Shown: piece after piece, positions 34,073 to 43,386 of the stretch
Position numbering within the stretch: position 1 is the stretch's first letter
Layout of the letters: the number at the start of each line of letters is the position of its first letter
NCBI GenBank assembly: GCA_043745195.1
Contig: JAYTTF010000109.1
Location: 1-64,000 of the forward strand
Length of the DNA stretch: 64,000 bases
Direction: 5' to 3'
Source of the DNA: JANXSF01 sp043745195
GTDB lineage: Bacteria; Acidobacteriota; Terriglobia; Bryobacterales; Bryobacteraceae
Translations under genes and position numbers: made by a program
Notes under the pieces: generated by a model
Databases searched by the model: none
Told to the model about the DNA's origin: nothing
What the model saw: only the letters and a program-made list of their open reading frames with translations

Positions 34073-35467
34073 ATGTTTGGTCATCTTCACAAACCTCTTC
34101 TGCTTGCTACATTCCTCACCGTGGGAATGTTTGGACAGGGCCGAGGCATCCCCGATATCACGCCACAGCAAACTGCGGCGCTAGCGCAGCTGACAGCCGA
34201 TTGTGCACTTCAGGTGCAGACAGTCAACACTGCTCGAAGTGCTCTAACCGCAGTATCATTGGCTCAGTCTGGTAATCGTACGGCGATCCAGGCTGGCGCA
34301 GACGATTTGGGGGCTGCCGAGTTGGCACTGGCAAACGCCAGATCCAAGGCCTTTGCAACACTGCAAAGCTCCTCCTCAAAATTAGCAGCGAATCAAATTG
34401 CTGCGCTTGCTATGCAGTCCAGCCGTGGCGGAGTTGTGGGCGGAACCAGTCGCGGCACTGTCCCAAATATCAAGCAACCGCAGACTACTGCGCTAACTCA
34501 AATGACATCTGAATTGATGCCGCTAACCCGTGCCCTGAACACTGCCCGAGCGGCGCTCGTAACCGCCACCTTTGCAGAGACCCGAAACGATGAGGCGATC
34601 CGGTTGAAGGTGGAAGCTGTGACGAAGGCTGAGTTGAAGATGGCCAATGCGCGTGCTTCGGCTTTTGCAAAAATCCAAGCTTCGGCGCACAAACTAGCCC
34701 CCAATCAGGTGGAGGCATTTATAGCCATGGGTGGAACTTTCGCTGGGACAAGCTTCACACAACCAGATCCTTTGAACTTTTCCGAACACGAAGGGTATGT
34801 CTCCATCTTCGATGGCGTCAGTCTAAAAGGATGGGACGGCAATCCTAAGTTTTGGCGCGTGGAAGCGGGGGCCATTGTTGGAGAATCCACTCCACAGAAC
34901 CCCAGCGGGAACAGTTACCTTGTGTATCGAAACCTTACCGCCAAGGACTTTACTTTGAAGTTTGAAATTAAGGTGGAAGGAACAGGCGGCAGCGGATTTC
35001 AGTACCGCAGCAAAACCGGATTGCCGTGGCTGGCGAACATCGCCGATAACGTTACAGCCAATGTTGGGCCGGTAAATCTGAATTGGATGATGACTGGCCC
35101 GCAAGCCGACTTCTGGCCAAGTTCGCGCGATTGGACTGGTCAGTTTTATTCCGAAAACACACCGATGCGCATTCTGGCATGGCGCGGCCAAGTGGTGGAA
35201 GGTTCGGGCATGAGCAGCAAAAAGCTGATGGGCAATATTGGGGACCGGCAGGCGCTGAATAGTTTCGTGAAGATGAACGACTGGAACGAGTACACCGTGA
35301 TCGCGCGCGGCGGCACATTTATCCACGTCGTGAATGGCCAGTTGATGGCGGTGATGGTGGATGATGATCCGAACTCGTCGAATAATCAGCCGGGCTTGTT
35401 CGGGATTGAGATTGAGGCCACCACTAAGGTTTCAGTGCGCAATATCTGGGTTAAAAAACTGAACTGA
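34073..35467 (+). CDS. Secreted DUF1080 (3-keto-disaccharide hydrolase fold) protein with N-terminal helical tandem repeat
   Basis: 464 residues from ATG 34073, 8 nt after a TATGAT box. Signal peptide MFGHLHKPLLLATFLTVGMF. Two related helical units of about 110 residues follow (ITPQQTAALAQLTADCALQV and IKQPQTTALTQMTSELMPLT, each with an NTAR.AL then ELxxANARxxAFAxxQxS pattern and AANQ/APNQ ending). The C-terminal DUF1080 jelly roll runs from about 240: GYVSIFDGVSLKGWDGNPKF, FTLKFEIKVEGTGGSGFQYR, FVKMNDWNEYTVIARGG, then PGLFGIEIE. The domain occurs in periplasmic sugar-catabolic enzymes. The role of the repeats is unknown. Confidence 0.85.
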   Translation: MFGHLHKPLLLATFLTVGMFGQGRGIPDITPQQTAALAQLTADCALQVQTVNTARSALTAVSLAQSGNRTAIQAGADDLGAAELALANARSKAFATLQSSSSKLAANQIAALAMQSSRGGVVGGTSRGTVPNIKQPQTTALTQMTSELMPLTRALNTARAALVTATFAETRNDEAIRLKVEAVTKAELKMANARASAFAKIQASAHKLAPNQVEAFIAMGGTFAGTSFTQPDPLNFSEHEGYVSIFDGVSLKGWDGNPKFWRVEAGAIVGESTPQNPSGNSYLVYRNLTAKDFTLKFEIKVEGTGGSGFQYRSKTGLPWLANIADNVTANVGPVNLNWMMTGPQADFWPSSRDWTGQFYSENTPMRILAWRGQVVEGSGMSSKKLMGNIGDRQALNSFVKMNDWNEYTVIARGGTFIHVVNGQLMAVMVDDDPNSSNNQPGLFGIEIEATTKVSVRNIWVKKLN

Positions 35468-35486
35468 TCTCGCGTATAGTAGATAG

Positions 35487-35508
35487 TCTACCGGTAGAGT
35501 GCTAAACT
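35487..35508 (+). promoter_or_regulatory. PadR-type operator and -10 box
   Basis: Perfect 12-bp palindrome TCTACCGGTAGA (35487-35498) lies 4 nt before TAAACT (35503-35508), which is 6 nt before ATG 35515. Its position suits autorepression by the PadR protein. Confidence 0.55.
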
Positions 35509-35514
35509 ATCAGA

Positions 35515-35853
35515 ATGCTTGGCCCAGCCAAACAAGCCGACCTGCTGCAGGGAACCCTGAACATGCTTATCCTTCAGGTGCTTTCCCGGGCAAAGGCCAA
35601 TGGTTACGAAATCGCCAAGGCGATTGAGCAGCGTTCCGAAGAAGCATTGCAAGTGGACCACGGCTCACTGTATCCTGCACTTCGTCGGCTGGAGGCCTAT
35701 GGCTGGATCAAGGCGAAATGGGAAATTTCTCCCAGCAATCGTAAGGCTCGTTATTATGAACTCACAGCGGCGGGACGCAAGCAGATCGGAGTGGAGCGTT
35801 CGCGCTGGCATGCTTCTGTTTTGGCAGTTACTCGCATTATGGGGCCAGCGTAG
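35515..35853 (+). CDS. PadR-family transcriptional regulator
   Basis: This 112-residue protein has LLQGTLNMLILQVLSRAKAN, GYEIAKAIEQRSEEALQVDH and GSLYPALRRLEAYGWIKAKW, the PadR winged helix typical of regulators placed before ADOP permeases, then RKARYYELTAAGRKQIGVE. It lacks an effector domain beyond the C-terminal dimer helix. The next gene starts 2 nt after its stop. It probably represses this pair through TCTACCGGTAGA. Confidence 0.93.
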   Translation: MLGPAKQADLLQGTLNMLILQVLSRAKANGYEIAKAIEQRSEEALQVDHGSLYPALRRLEAYGWIKAKWEISPSNRKARYYELTAAGRKQIGVERSRWHASVLAVTRIMGPA

Positions 35854-35855
35854 GC

Positions 35856-38453
35856 GTGTGGAATCCATTCAGAAAGGACCCAATTGACGCGGAATTGCGG
35901 TTCCATGCTGAACAGTTGAAGCAGGAACGGATGGAAGCGGGAGATACTGCTGAGCAGGCGACGCAATACGCTCGGCGCAAGTTGGGGAGCACGCTTCGCA
36001 TTGAAGAAACAGTTCGGGAGATGAGTCTGATGGGCAGCCTGGAGACAATAGGACGCCATTTGCGCTTCGCGCTTCGATCTTACCGGCAACACGGTGCGGC
36101 CTACATACTAGCGACAGCGATCCTAGCATTGGGAATCAGCCTCAGCGTGACAACGTTCTCCTTAGTACAGGCGGTGGTGTTGAGCCCGTTGCCGTTCCCA
36201 AATCAGCAAAACGTCCACATGATTTGGAAGACCGACGCATTGAACAATGCAAATCTTGTTGGTGAATTGGCTTACCCTGAATTGCGTGACTTGCAAACCG
36301 GAATTAAGGATGCAGCCTTCATTGCGCTAATTCCTGCGGCGCTATACGGCAACGGTCGTGTGTTGCAAACCGGAGAAGCGGAGCCAGTTCAAATTGAAAG
36401 CTGTCCTGTAACTTCCGATTTTTTCAAAGTGTTAGGAGTAACTCCGGTGTTAGGTCGTGATTTTACAGCGGCGGATGAAGAACTGGGCAGCGCCCCAGTT
36501 GTGATGCTTTCCAATAGTGTGTGGCGCGATCATTTCGGGTCAGATGCGGGAGTGGTTGGGCGTCAGATCCGCTTGAATGGAATTGGCCACGCTGTTGCGG
36601 GAGTAATGGCAGCGGAAGTGGATTTTCCGCACGGCGCGAAGCTGTTTGTGCCAATCCGCAAAGACGCACGGCGGGGCATGACCTATATGCAGGCGATTGT
36701 TCGCACGCGTCCGGGAGCATCGATTGAAAACCTGCGTGCAGCGGTGGAGAGAACTTTCCAGTTACAGGCGGCTGATTATCCAGAGGAATACCCGAAGTCG
36801 CAGCGAGCTGTGGTTACAAACATTGCGGAGTATTTAACGGGATCTTCAAAACAGCAGTTACTCCTTTCTTTGGCAGCGTCCTTGTTACTGCTATTTTCGG
36901 CATGCGTGAGCGCTGGTAACTTGTTTCTATCCCGAGCCATGGTGCGCCGGCGCGAAGTGGTCACCAGAACTTCGCTTGGTGCTTCAACCTTTCAACTGCT
37001 GACTCAATTCATGGTTGAAGGATTTCTGGCCGCAGCCATCGCCACCATTCTTGGAAGTGCATTGGCCATGGGAATCCTGCGCCTGCTGATCCGGCTGGCT
37101 CCCGCGGATATTCCCCGAATTGAAACTGCTTCAGTGAGTATGAGTGCACTTGCTTTTGCCACTGGGGTTGCACTTTTGGCTGCGGTAGCTTGTACGACAG
37201 GACCTGCATTGCTGTTGAGCAATTCCAACCTGGAAGGAGTGATTCGTGAGGCAGGAACTCGATGGTCTGGTTCCAGATCGGGTAGCCGTTTGCAAAAGAT
37301 CTTTGTCTTTTCGCAAGCTGCACTCACAGTGGCGATTCTCTCCGTGGGCTTGTTGTTGTTCCTCAGCTATAGAGCGATGCTTCGAACAGACACAGGGTTT
37401 GGAAATCGGCATACTTTGACAATCAATTTAGCGTTGCGCGGGCCAAAAGTGGACCCTACCGTGCGTCGTCGATTCTATACGGAAATTTTGGATCGGTTGC
37501 GGACTTCGCCGGAAGTGATCAGCGCTGCGGCGGTGCTGCTGCGTCCGCTGGAGGGTTCCATTGGGTGGGATACAAGTTATTCCTTTGAATTTGAGGCTGG
37601 CCAGCGGGACCCGAAACAGTTGCCTAAAGCAAATTTCGAGGTGGTCACTCCTGATTACTTCGCGACGGTTGGCACGGCGCTAGTTGAGGGCCGCGATTTT
37701 GATGAGCATGATGCCGAGGAATCGCCGAGAGTTGTGATCATCAGCCAGTCTTTGGCAAAGCGGATTCGCGCCGCTGGCCACCAAGCGTTGGGACATAGAG
37801 TGAGTGTGTTTGGTGTGATGCGCAAAGTGGTTGGAGTTGCTGCGAATGCCCGTTACCGCCGCGTGGTTCAAACTGGGGACGACATTTATGTTCCTTTCCG
37901 GCAAGCGAACCCACCTACTAATTACCTGGTGATTCGCGGGCGTGTAGCTTCGGCTGAGTTATTGTTACTGGTGCGGAGAACCTTAAGGGAAATCGATCCA
38001 GGCCAGGCAATCGCGAGTGCTGCTACTTTGGAAGAACTAATCTCGCGAGATACAGCTCGCAATCGATTCAATCTGGTTGTGATGATGCTATTCGCTGGAG
38101 GCGGGCTGCTGCTTGCGGGGGCGGGCATCCATAGCGTGGTGGGGGAATCGGTTGCAGTTCGAGCCAAGGAAATTGCAGTGAAAACAGCGCTGGGTGCTGG
38201 AAGGGGATTGCTTGTACGGGAGGCGATTTGGAAGGTGCTGCTGTTTGTGGCCCTTGGTGAATTGGCTGGAGTGGCGATAGCTTTGCTGATGGGGCGAGCA
38301 GCCGCAGATTTATTGTATTTGGTCTCTCCTAGTGATCCAGTTTTGTTATCCGCTATCTTCGTATTTGTTCTTGTAACTGCGGGAATAGCCTCAATTGTTC
38401 CGGCATGGTTGGCTACGGGAAAGGATCCGATAAGTTCGCTACAAGCAGATTGA
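35856..38453 (+). CDS. ADOP-family MacB-like permease
   Basis: 865 residues from GTG 35856. The N-terminus (DAELRFHAEQLKQERMEAGD, ATQYARRKLGS) is the characteristic ADOP lead domain. Then come a first MacB_PCD periplasmic domain and FtsX membrane region (QLLLSLAASLLLLFSACVSA, RREVVTRTSLGAS), a second PCD (about 520-700) and a second FtsX region (GAGIHSVVGESVAVRAKEIA, KTALGAG). These duplicated orphan permeases lack an ATPase partner in the locus and are expanded in Acidobacteria. The transport or signalling role is unknown. Confidence 0.92.
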   Translation: MWNPFRKDPIDAELRFHAEQLKQERMEAGDTAEQATQYARRKLGSTLRIEETVREMSLMGSLETIGRHLRFALRSYRQHGAAYILATAILALGISLSVTTFSLVQAVVLSPLPFPNQQNVHMIWKTDALNNANLVGELAYPELRDLQTGIKDAAFIALIPAALYGNGRVLQTGEAEPVQIESCPVTSDFFKVLGVTPVLGRDFTAADEELGSAPVVMLSNSVWRDHFGSDAGVVGRQIRLNGIGHAVAGVMAAEVDFPHGAKLFVPIRKDARRGMTYMQAIVRTRPGASIENLRAAVERTFQLQAADYPEEYPKSQRAVVTNIAEYLTGSSKQQLLLSLAASLLLLFSACVSAGNLFLSRAMVRRREVVTRTSLGASTFQLLTQFMVEGFLAAAIATILGSALAMGILRLLIRLAPADIPRIETASVSMSALAFATGVALLAAVACTTGPALLLSNSNLEGVIREAGTRWSGSRSGSRLQKIFVFSQAALTVAILSVGLLLFLSYRAMLRTDTGFGNRHTLTINLALRGPKVDPTVRRRFYTEILDRLRTSPEVISAAAVLLRPLEGSIGWDTSYSFEFEAGQRDPKQLPKANFEVVTPDYFATVGTALVEGRDFDEHDAEESPRVVIISQSLAKRIRAAGHQALGHRVSVFGVMRKVVGVAANARYRRVVQTGDDIYVPFRQANPPTNYLVIRGRVASAELLLLVRRTLREIDPGQAIASAATLEELISRDTARNRFNLVVMMLFAGGGLLLAGAGIHSVVGESVAVRAKEIAVKTALGAGRGLLVREAIWKVLLFVALGELAGVAIALLMGRAAADLLYLVSPSDPVLLSAIFVFVLVTAGIASIVPAWLATGKDPISSLQAD

Positions 38454-38486
38454 CTCGAAGGCAGTAACATTAAGTATCGAGGTTAT

Positions 38487-40670
38487 TTGAATTTGAATTT
38501 GACTATCCGTTTTTGTTTGGCAGTTGTGGCCAGTGCGTTGTGCTTTGCTGCTCAATCTGCCTCCAGCGAAGAGATGGCACGTTGGACCAAGCGTGCCCAA
38601 AATGTGACTATCGTGCGTGACGATTGGGGCATTGCGCACATCTATGCCAAAACAGATGCCGATGTTGTATTTGGGATGATTTATGCGCAGGCTGAAGATG
38701 ATTTCAACCGCATTGAGATGAACTACCTCACGTCCATGGGCCGAGTGGCAGAGGCGGAGGGCGAGTCAAAAATCTATCAGGATTTGCGCATGAAGATGTT
38801 CATTCAACCGGAACAGTTGAAGACCTTGTACGCATCGAGCCCTGCTTGGCTGCGCGATTTGATGGACGCCTGGGCCGACGGGTTAAATTACTATTTATCC
38901 AAACCTGCTGGAACAAAGCCGCGAGTGATCCAACGGTTTGAGCCTTGGATGGCACTCAGTTTCACTGAAGGCAGCATTGGTGGGGACATTGAGCGAATCA
39001 ATCTTCCGCAATTGGAAGAGTTCTACGGAAAACGTCCAGCGATGCAAGCAAAGGTTGTTGATGGCGAACTGCTGAGGGAACCTTCCGGTTCCAACGGAAT
39101 CGCCATTGCACCAGCAAACACGATAGGACGGCACGCTCTTTTATTGATCAACCCCCATACTTCATTCTTCTTCCGATCGGAACTTCAAATGGTAAGTGAA
39201 GAGGGTCTGAATGCATACGGCGCAGTTACTTGGGGACAGTTCTTCATATATCAAGGCTTCAATCAACGTGCCGGATGGATGCATACTTCGAGTGGCGTTG
39301 ATGTGGTTGACGAATATTTGGAGACTATCACAAAGCGTGGCGACGGCTATGTTTACCTTCACGGCAAGAAGGAGCGATCGGTGATAGCCACTGAAATCAC
39401 AGTGCCTTATAAGAGCGGGCAAAAGCTTTCAGAGAAGAAGTTTACGGTTTACCGCACGCACCACGGACCGGTAATTCGTCAGCAAAAAGGCAAGTGGGTG
39501 AGCATTCAACTAATGAATGAACCAGTGCGGGCGTTGATGCAATCTTATTCGCGCACGAAGGCAACAAACTATAAGGATTACCGGAAAACAATGGAACTGA
39601 AGGCGAACTCATCGAACAATACTATTTACGCCGATGCCGATGGGTCCATTGCCTATTTCCATGGCAACTACATTCCTAAGCGTGCAACAAAGTTTGATTG
39701 GACCAAGCCGGTGGATGGGAGTGATCCGGCGACCGATTGGAAGGGTTTGCATTCCATCAACGAGACTCCAACCTTGTTCAACCCTGCAAGCGGCTGGCTT
39801 TACAACACCAATAATTGGCCATGGTCAGCCGCAGGCAAGAGCAGTCCGAAGCAGGAAACATTTCCACGATACGTGGAAAGCGGGCGCGAATCGGCCCGCG
39901 GCCTGCATGCCATCAGAGTGCTGGAAAATCGCAAAGACTTCACGCTTGAGTCGCTTCTGAAAGCTGCTTATGATAGCTATTTGCCATGGTTTGAGAAAAC
40001 GATTCCGGCATTGATTCAGGCATGGGAGCAGGCTCCAGCGGATCAAGCGAACAAGGCGGAGCTGGCGGAGCAAATTGGCATATTGCGCACTTGGGACTTG
40101 CGATGGTCTGTGGATTCTGTGGCCACTTCTCTTGCAGTGTTTTGGGGAGAGGAGGTGCAGCGAAAGTTTCGCGATGAGATCCGACAGTCCGGACTATCAG
40201 CGGAGGAGTATGTTTCAAATTTGGCCGGGCAAGCCAAACTTCAGGCATTAGCATCGGCTTCGGAGCGTCTGGCAAAAGACTTCGGGACTTGGAAGACGGC
40301 TTGGGGTGAAATCAATCGATTCCAAAGATTGACGGGGGACATTGTGCAACCCTTCAACGACGCAGGGCCGAGCATTCCGGTGGCGTTTACGTCTGCCAAT
40401 TGGGGCTCGTTGGCCTCGTTCGGCGCACGCCCTTATACAGGAACCAAAAAATGGTACGGGACCAGCGGAAACAGTTTTGTGGCGGTTGTGGAGTTCGGAG
40501 AGCGAGTAAGAGCATTGGCGGTGACTGCTGGTGGCGAGAGTGGTTCGCCAGCGTCGAACCACTTCAATGATCAGGGGCAACGATACGCGAAGGGCGATTT
40601 GCGCGAAGTCTACTTTTACCGAACACAACTGGCAGGGCATACAGAACGCGAGTATCATCCGGGTGAGTAA
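38487..40670 (+). CDS. Penicillin acylase family N-terminal-nucleophile hydrolase
   Basis: 727 residues from TTG 38487, with GAGG 4 nt upstream. The signal peptide is IRFCLAVVASALCFAAQSA. VTIVRDDWGIAHIYAKTDAD and VFGMIYAQAEDDFNRIEM mark the alpha chain. The Ntn serine, about residue 201, lies in EPSGSNGIAIAPANT at the processing site, followed by beta-chain motifs GRHALLLINPHTSFFF, VYRTHHGPVIRQQKG and TKATNYKDYRKTMELKANSS. The preserved Ser and HHGPV indicate an active self-cleaving amidase. Substrates in this group include acyl-homoserine lactones and other N-acyl compounds. Confidence 0.9.
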   Translation: MNLNLTIRFCLAVVASALCFAAQSASSEEMARWTKRAQNVTIVRDDWGIAHIYAKTDADVVFGMIYAQAEDDFNRIEMNYLTSMGRVAEAEGESKIYQDLRMKMFIQPEQLKTLYASSPAWLRDLMDAWADGLNYYLSKPAGTKPRVIQRFEPWMALSFTEGSIGGDIERINLPQLEEFYGKRPAMQAKVVDGELLREPSGSNGIAIAPANTIGRHALLLINPHTSFFFRSELQMVSEEGLNAYGAVTWGQFFIYQGFNQRAGWMHTSSGVDVVDEYLETITKRGDGYVYLHGKKERSVIATEITVPYKSGQKLSEKKFTVYRTHHGPVIRQQKGKWVSIQLMNEPVRALMQSYSRTKATNYKDYRKTMELKANSSNNTIYADADGSIAYFHGNYIPKRATKFDWTKPVDGSDPATDWKGLHSINETPTLFNPASGWLYNTNNWPWSAAGKSSPKQETFPRYVESGRESARGLHAIRVLENRKDFTLESLLKAAYDSYLPWFEKTIPALIQAWEQAPADQANKAELAEQIGILRTWDLRWSVDSVATSLAVFWGEEVQRKFRDEIRQSGLSAEEYVSNLAGQAKLQALASASERLAKDFGTWKTAWGEINRFQRLTGDIVQPFNDAGPSIPVAFTSANWGSLASFGARPYTGTKKWYGTSGNSFVAVVEFGERVRALAVTAGGESGSPASNHFNDQGQRYAKGDLREVYFYRTQLAGHTEREYHPGE

Positions 40671-40768
40671 CTGGTTCTTTTGTTAGAACTCGCGCAAAAC
40701 GGAGCCAGCGGCATGCAGCTTTGGCGTTTCTGGTATGTTGGTGGCCCCGCCGCTGGACCCTTTGCGCT

Positions 40769-41283
40769 TTACTGAATCAGCCCGTAATTAGCAGCATAGC
40801 GCGCTTGCTTTGCAATGGGAGTCTGTCCAGCATGGCCGCCGCCGTTGGCACCAAGCCCCGACAAAGAATCGACAAATGGGGCGATGAAGGAAATGTCTCC
40901 AGTGCCGCGTAGCATTGGATCGAGTGCTTCCATTTCCAGAGCACCCAGTGTTCGGTTGGCCTCATTCAAAACATCCAGAAGTGCAATGTTTCCAGGTGTT
41001 GGAGCCATTGGTGGATAGGGATTATTGAAGGTTAACTTAGCAGCCGTTTTCAGAAGATTTTTTTGCAAAACGGAATGCATTTTATCTTTCACTCCGGCAA
41101 GCTGTTCCGGCGTAAGGGCACGAATATCGCCGATGGCCTGGGCTTCTGCTGGAACAATGTTTGGCTTTCCGGTAACTGAACCTTGCCCCCCGAAATCCAC
41201 TTTGATGCTAGCCCGCCCAGAACTATTCTAACGTTGTAAGTCAGGTTGAGTTCGCGCAGTTGTTCATGAATTAAATCGTGCAA
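40769..41283 (-). pseudogene. Remnant of an M20 metallopeptidase (C-terminal part)
   Basis: The minus strand reads HDLIHEQLRELNLTYNVRIV LGG in one frame, then shifts by one base near 41215-41225 to ASIKVDFGGQGSVTGKPN, IVPAEAQAIGDIRALTPEQL and YPPMAPTPGNIALL, GTGDISFIAPFVDSLSGLGA. This is the dimerisation domain and second catalytic half of a glutamate-carboxypeptidase-like M20 enzyme. The N-terminal half with the first metal ligands is absent, so about 170 of the usual 400-plus residues remain. Confidence 0.75.
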
Positions 41284-41357
41284 TTGCCGTTTCTATGCTT
41301 TGTTAGTTCTCAAGCTGAGATTAGTGGAGATTGGCTTCGTGTTGCAACTTATCACAA

Positions 41358-41407
41358 TAAAAACCCGCCGATGATGCCAAACTTTTAAATGGCGCAGCGG
41401 CGGGTTT
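41358..41407 (-). terminator. Intrinsic terminator of the thioredoxin gene
   Basis: AAACCCGCCG and CGGCGGGTTT form a 10-bp stem around a 27-nt loop with an inner GCGCCAT/ATGATGCC pairing. On the minus strand it is followed by TTTTTATT. It is much stronger for the minus strand. Confidence 0.8.
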
Positions 41408-41429
41408 CACTCTTCGGCCATACAAAATC

Positions 41430-41759
41430 TTACAGGTGGCTGTTGATCAACTTCGCAATTTCCTCTTTCGGCACAGCGCCAACCAATTGGCCAGCCACTT
41501 TGCCTCCTTTGAAAAGCAGCAATGCCGGGATGCCACGAATGTTGTAGCGCTGGGCGATGCCCATTTCCTGATCGACATTCAACTTGCCGATCTTTGCTTT
41601 GCCGGCGAAATCATCCGCCACCGCATCAATCGTGGGGCCAAGCATGCGGCAAGGACCGCACCATTCTGCCCAGAAATCCACTAATACCGGGGTCTCCGCG
41701 TTTAGCACGTCCGCGTCGAACGCCGCTTCGGTAAAGGTCTTTGTATTTGTACCAGCCAT
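41430..41759 (-). CDS. trxA: Thioredoxin
   Basis: Start set at ATG 41759 (109 residues), 7 nt after a GGAG site; the longer frame adds a low-complexity lead. Active site WCGPC with Cys34 and Cys37, preceded by VLVDFWAEW, followed by GPTIDAVADDF, the cis-proline loop RGIPALLLFKGGK and the C-terminal helix. Cytoplasmic dithiol-disulfide carrier. It lies 55 nt downstream of glgA in the same direction and ends at a strong terminator. Confidence 0.95.
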   Translation of the reverse strand: MAGTNTKTFTEAAFDADVLNAETPVLVDFWAEWCGPCRMLGPTIDAVADDFAGKAKIGKLNVDQEMGIAQRYNIRGIPALLLFKGGKVAGQLVGAVPKEEIAKLINSHL

Positions 41760-41814
41760 AAAATCTCCGATTCCGTCTTCTGTCACTTCAGATGCTGCAA
41801 GGTGCCTCAACGAT

Positions 41815-43242
41815 TCACTGGCTCAGCAATTGCCGGTAAAGTGTTGCATATTCAGAGGCCGACACGTTCCAAGAGAAATCCTTCTTCATCCCCCGGCGCA
41901 TTCTTTCCTGCCAAATAAGCGGATCCGCCCATTCCTTAAGCCCCCGGCCAATCGCTTCCAACAACGCGGCACCGGTATACTCCTGGAATTTGAATCCTGT
42001 ATCCTCTTCGATGGTATCATCCAGACCCCCAGTGGCGCGCACCACCGGCGGGGTCCCGTACTTCAAACTGTAAATCTGATTTAAACCGCATGGCTCATAA
42101 AGGCTTGGCATTAAGAACATGTCGGACCCGGCTTCAATTTTGTGAGCCAGCCGGTTGTTGTAGGCAATCTTCACCCGCACTTGCAACGGCTGGGCTTCGG
42201 CCAATTGTTGAAATACGGATTCGTAATAGGGTTCCCCGGTTCCCAGGGCAATCAGGGTGACGTCCTGCTCCAACAGGTCGGGGGCGATTTCCGCCAATAG
42301 ATCGAATCCTTTCTGGCTGGCGAAACGGGAGACGATTCCCAGGATTGGCCTGTTCGCCATTTCTTCGGGCAATCCAAATTCACTGAGTAAGTCCAACCTG
42401 CAAGCCTGTTTCCCCGCAAGGTTGGCGGCACTATACTTGGCGGCAATGGACGTATCTGTTTCTGGGCTCCACTCGTTATAATCAACGCCATTTACAATGC
42501 CTGTAAGTTGGGTGCTGCGGGATTGCAACAATCCCTCCAGGCCGAAACCATATTCGGGAGTCTGAATCTCCCGCGCGTAGGCTTTGCTGACGGTGGACAG
42601 CCAATCGCTAAAATTGATTCCACCTTTCAGTAGATTGACGTCACCGAAAAACTCCAATCCACCGATGTTGAAAACATCAAGCCCCACACCCATTTCGCGC
42701 AAGATTCGGTAGGCATCCTGAAACCGCCCCTGGTAACCAAGATTGTGAATTGTAAAAAGAGTTTTGACATTCTGCAGGCGTGGATCGTTCTGGTAATACT
42801 GACGAAGATAGACAGGAACCAGCGCCGACTGCCAGTCATGACAATGAATAATATTCGGACGCACAATGTTACGGGCAACGCCCAGGGCAGCCATGCTAAG
42901 GGCTCCAAAGCGAATGTGGTTGTCTGGATAATCGCTACCCAAATGACCGTAAATTCCATCGCGATCGAAAAGGTATGGGATGTCTACGAAATAGAAATCC
43001 ACCCCTTCTCTGTGGTGGCGATCAATTGCAGCAGTAAACGAGTTTGGACCAACGTTCACTGGCAAGGAATCCCAAACCCTTTCCATGCCTTCATCCCTAA
43101 CACTGCGGAATTTAGGGATTACCACGGAGACCTTTTCGCCTTTGCGCGCCAAGGCTGCGGGTAAGGATCCAAGCACATCAGCCAACCCACCAGTCTTAAC
43201 GTAAGGAGCGGCTTCAGAGGCCACCATCAGAATATTTGCCAT
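41815..43242 (-). CDS. glgA: Glycogen synthase
   Basis: Start set at ATG 43242 (475 residues, MANILMVASEAAPYVKTGGL), matching the family; a longer frame exists to 43293. The ADP-glucose-binding KTGGLADV motif is at 16-23, VYFLDIPYLFDR-like and PNIIHCHDWQSALVPVYLRQ follow, and the donor domain has SRFASQKGFDLL and SLYEPCGLNQIYSLKYGTPP with GGLDDT. It elongates alpha-1,4-glucan from ADP-glucose. No other glycogen genes are in the window. Confidence 0.95.
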   Translation of the reverse strand: MANILMVASEAAPYVKTGGLADVLGSLPAALARKGEKVSVVIPKFRSVRDEGMERVWDSLPVNVGPNSFTAAIDRHHREGVDFYFVDIPYLFDRDGIYGHLGSDYPDNHIRFGALSMAALGVARNIVRPNIIHCHDWQSALVPVYLRQYYQNDPRLQNVKTLFTIHNLGYQGRFQDAYRILREMGVGLDVFNIGGLEFFGDVNLLKGGINFSDWLSTVSKAYAREIQTPEYGFGLEGLLQSRSTQLTGIVNGVDYNEWSPETDTSIAAKYSAANLAGKQACRLDLLSEFGLPEEMANRPILGIVSRFASQKGFDLLAEIAPDLLEQDVTLIALGTGEPYYESVFQQLAEAQPLQVRVKIAYNNRLAHKIEAGSDMFLMPSLYEPCGLNQIYSLKYGTPPVVRATGGLDDTIEEDTGFKFQEYTGAALLEAIGRGLKEWADPLIWQERMRRGMKKDFSWNVSASEYATLYRQLLSQ

Positions 43243-43298
43243 GTTCCAGAAACCATGATACGGCACCGAAGCGAGCTTTGATTCATTTGTCACGAAAA

Positions 43299-43331
43299 GT
43301 TCGTTAAGTGTTCGTTAAACCGTCACATTTC
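43299..43331 (+). promoter_or_regulatory. PHO-box-like direct repeats upstream of alkaline phosphatase
   Basis: GTTCGTTAAGT and GTTCGTTAAAC are adjacent 11-bp units (43299-43320), followed by a weaker CGTCACATTTC (43321-43331). The 11-bp period and the GTTC lead resemble PhoB/PhoP boxes, as in the Streptomyces GTTCA-type repeat. It ends 55 nt before the phosphatase start. Confidence 0.5.
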
Positions 43332-43386
43332 ACACCTATCCTTGGAGGGACTTCTTTTTTAAAGTCAATTTCTCATGGAGACATAC

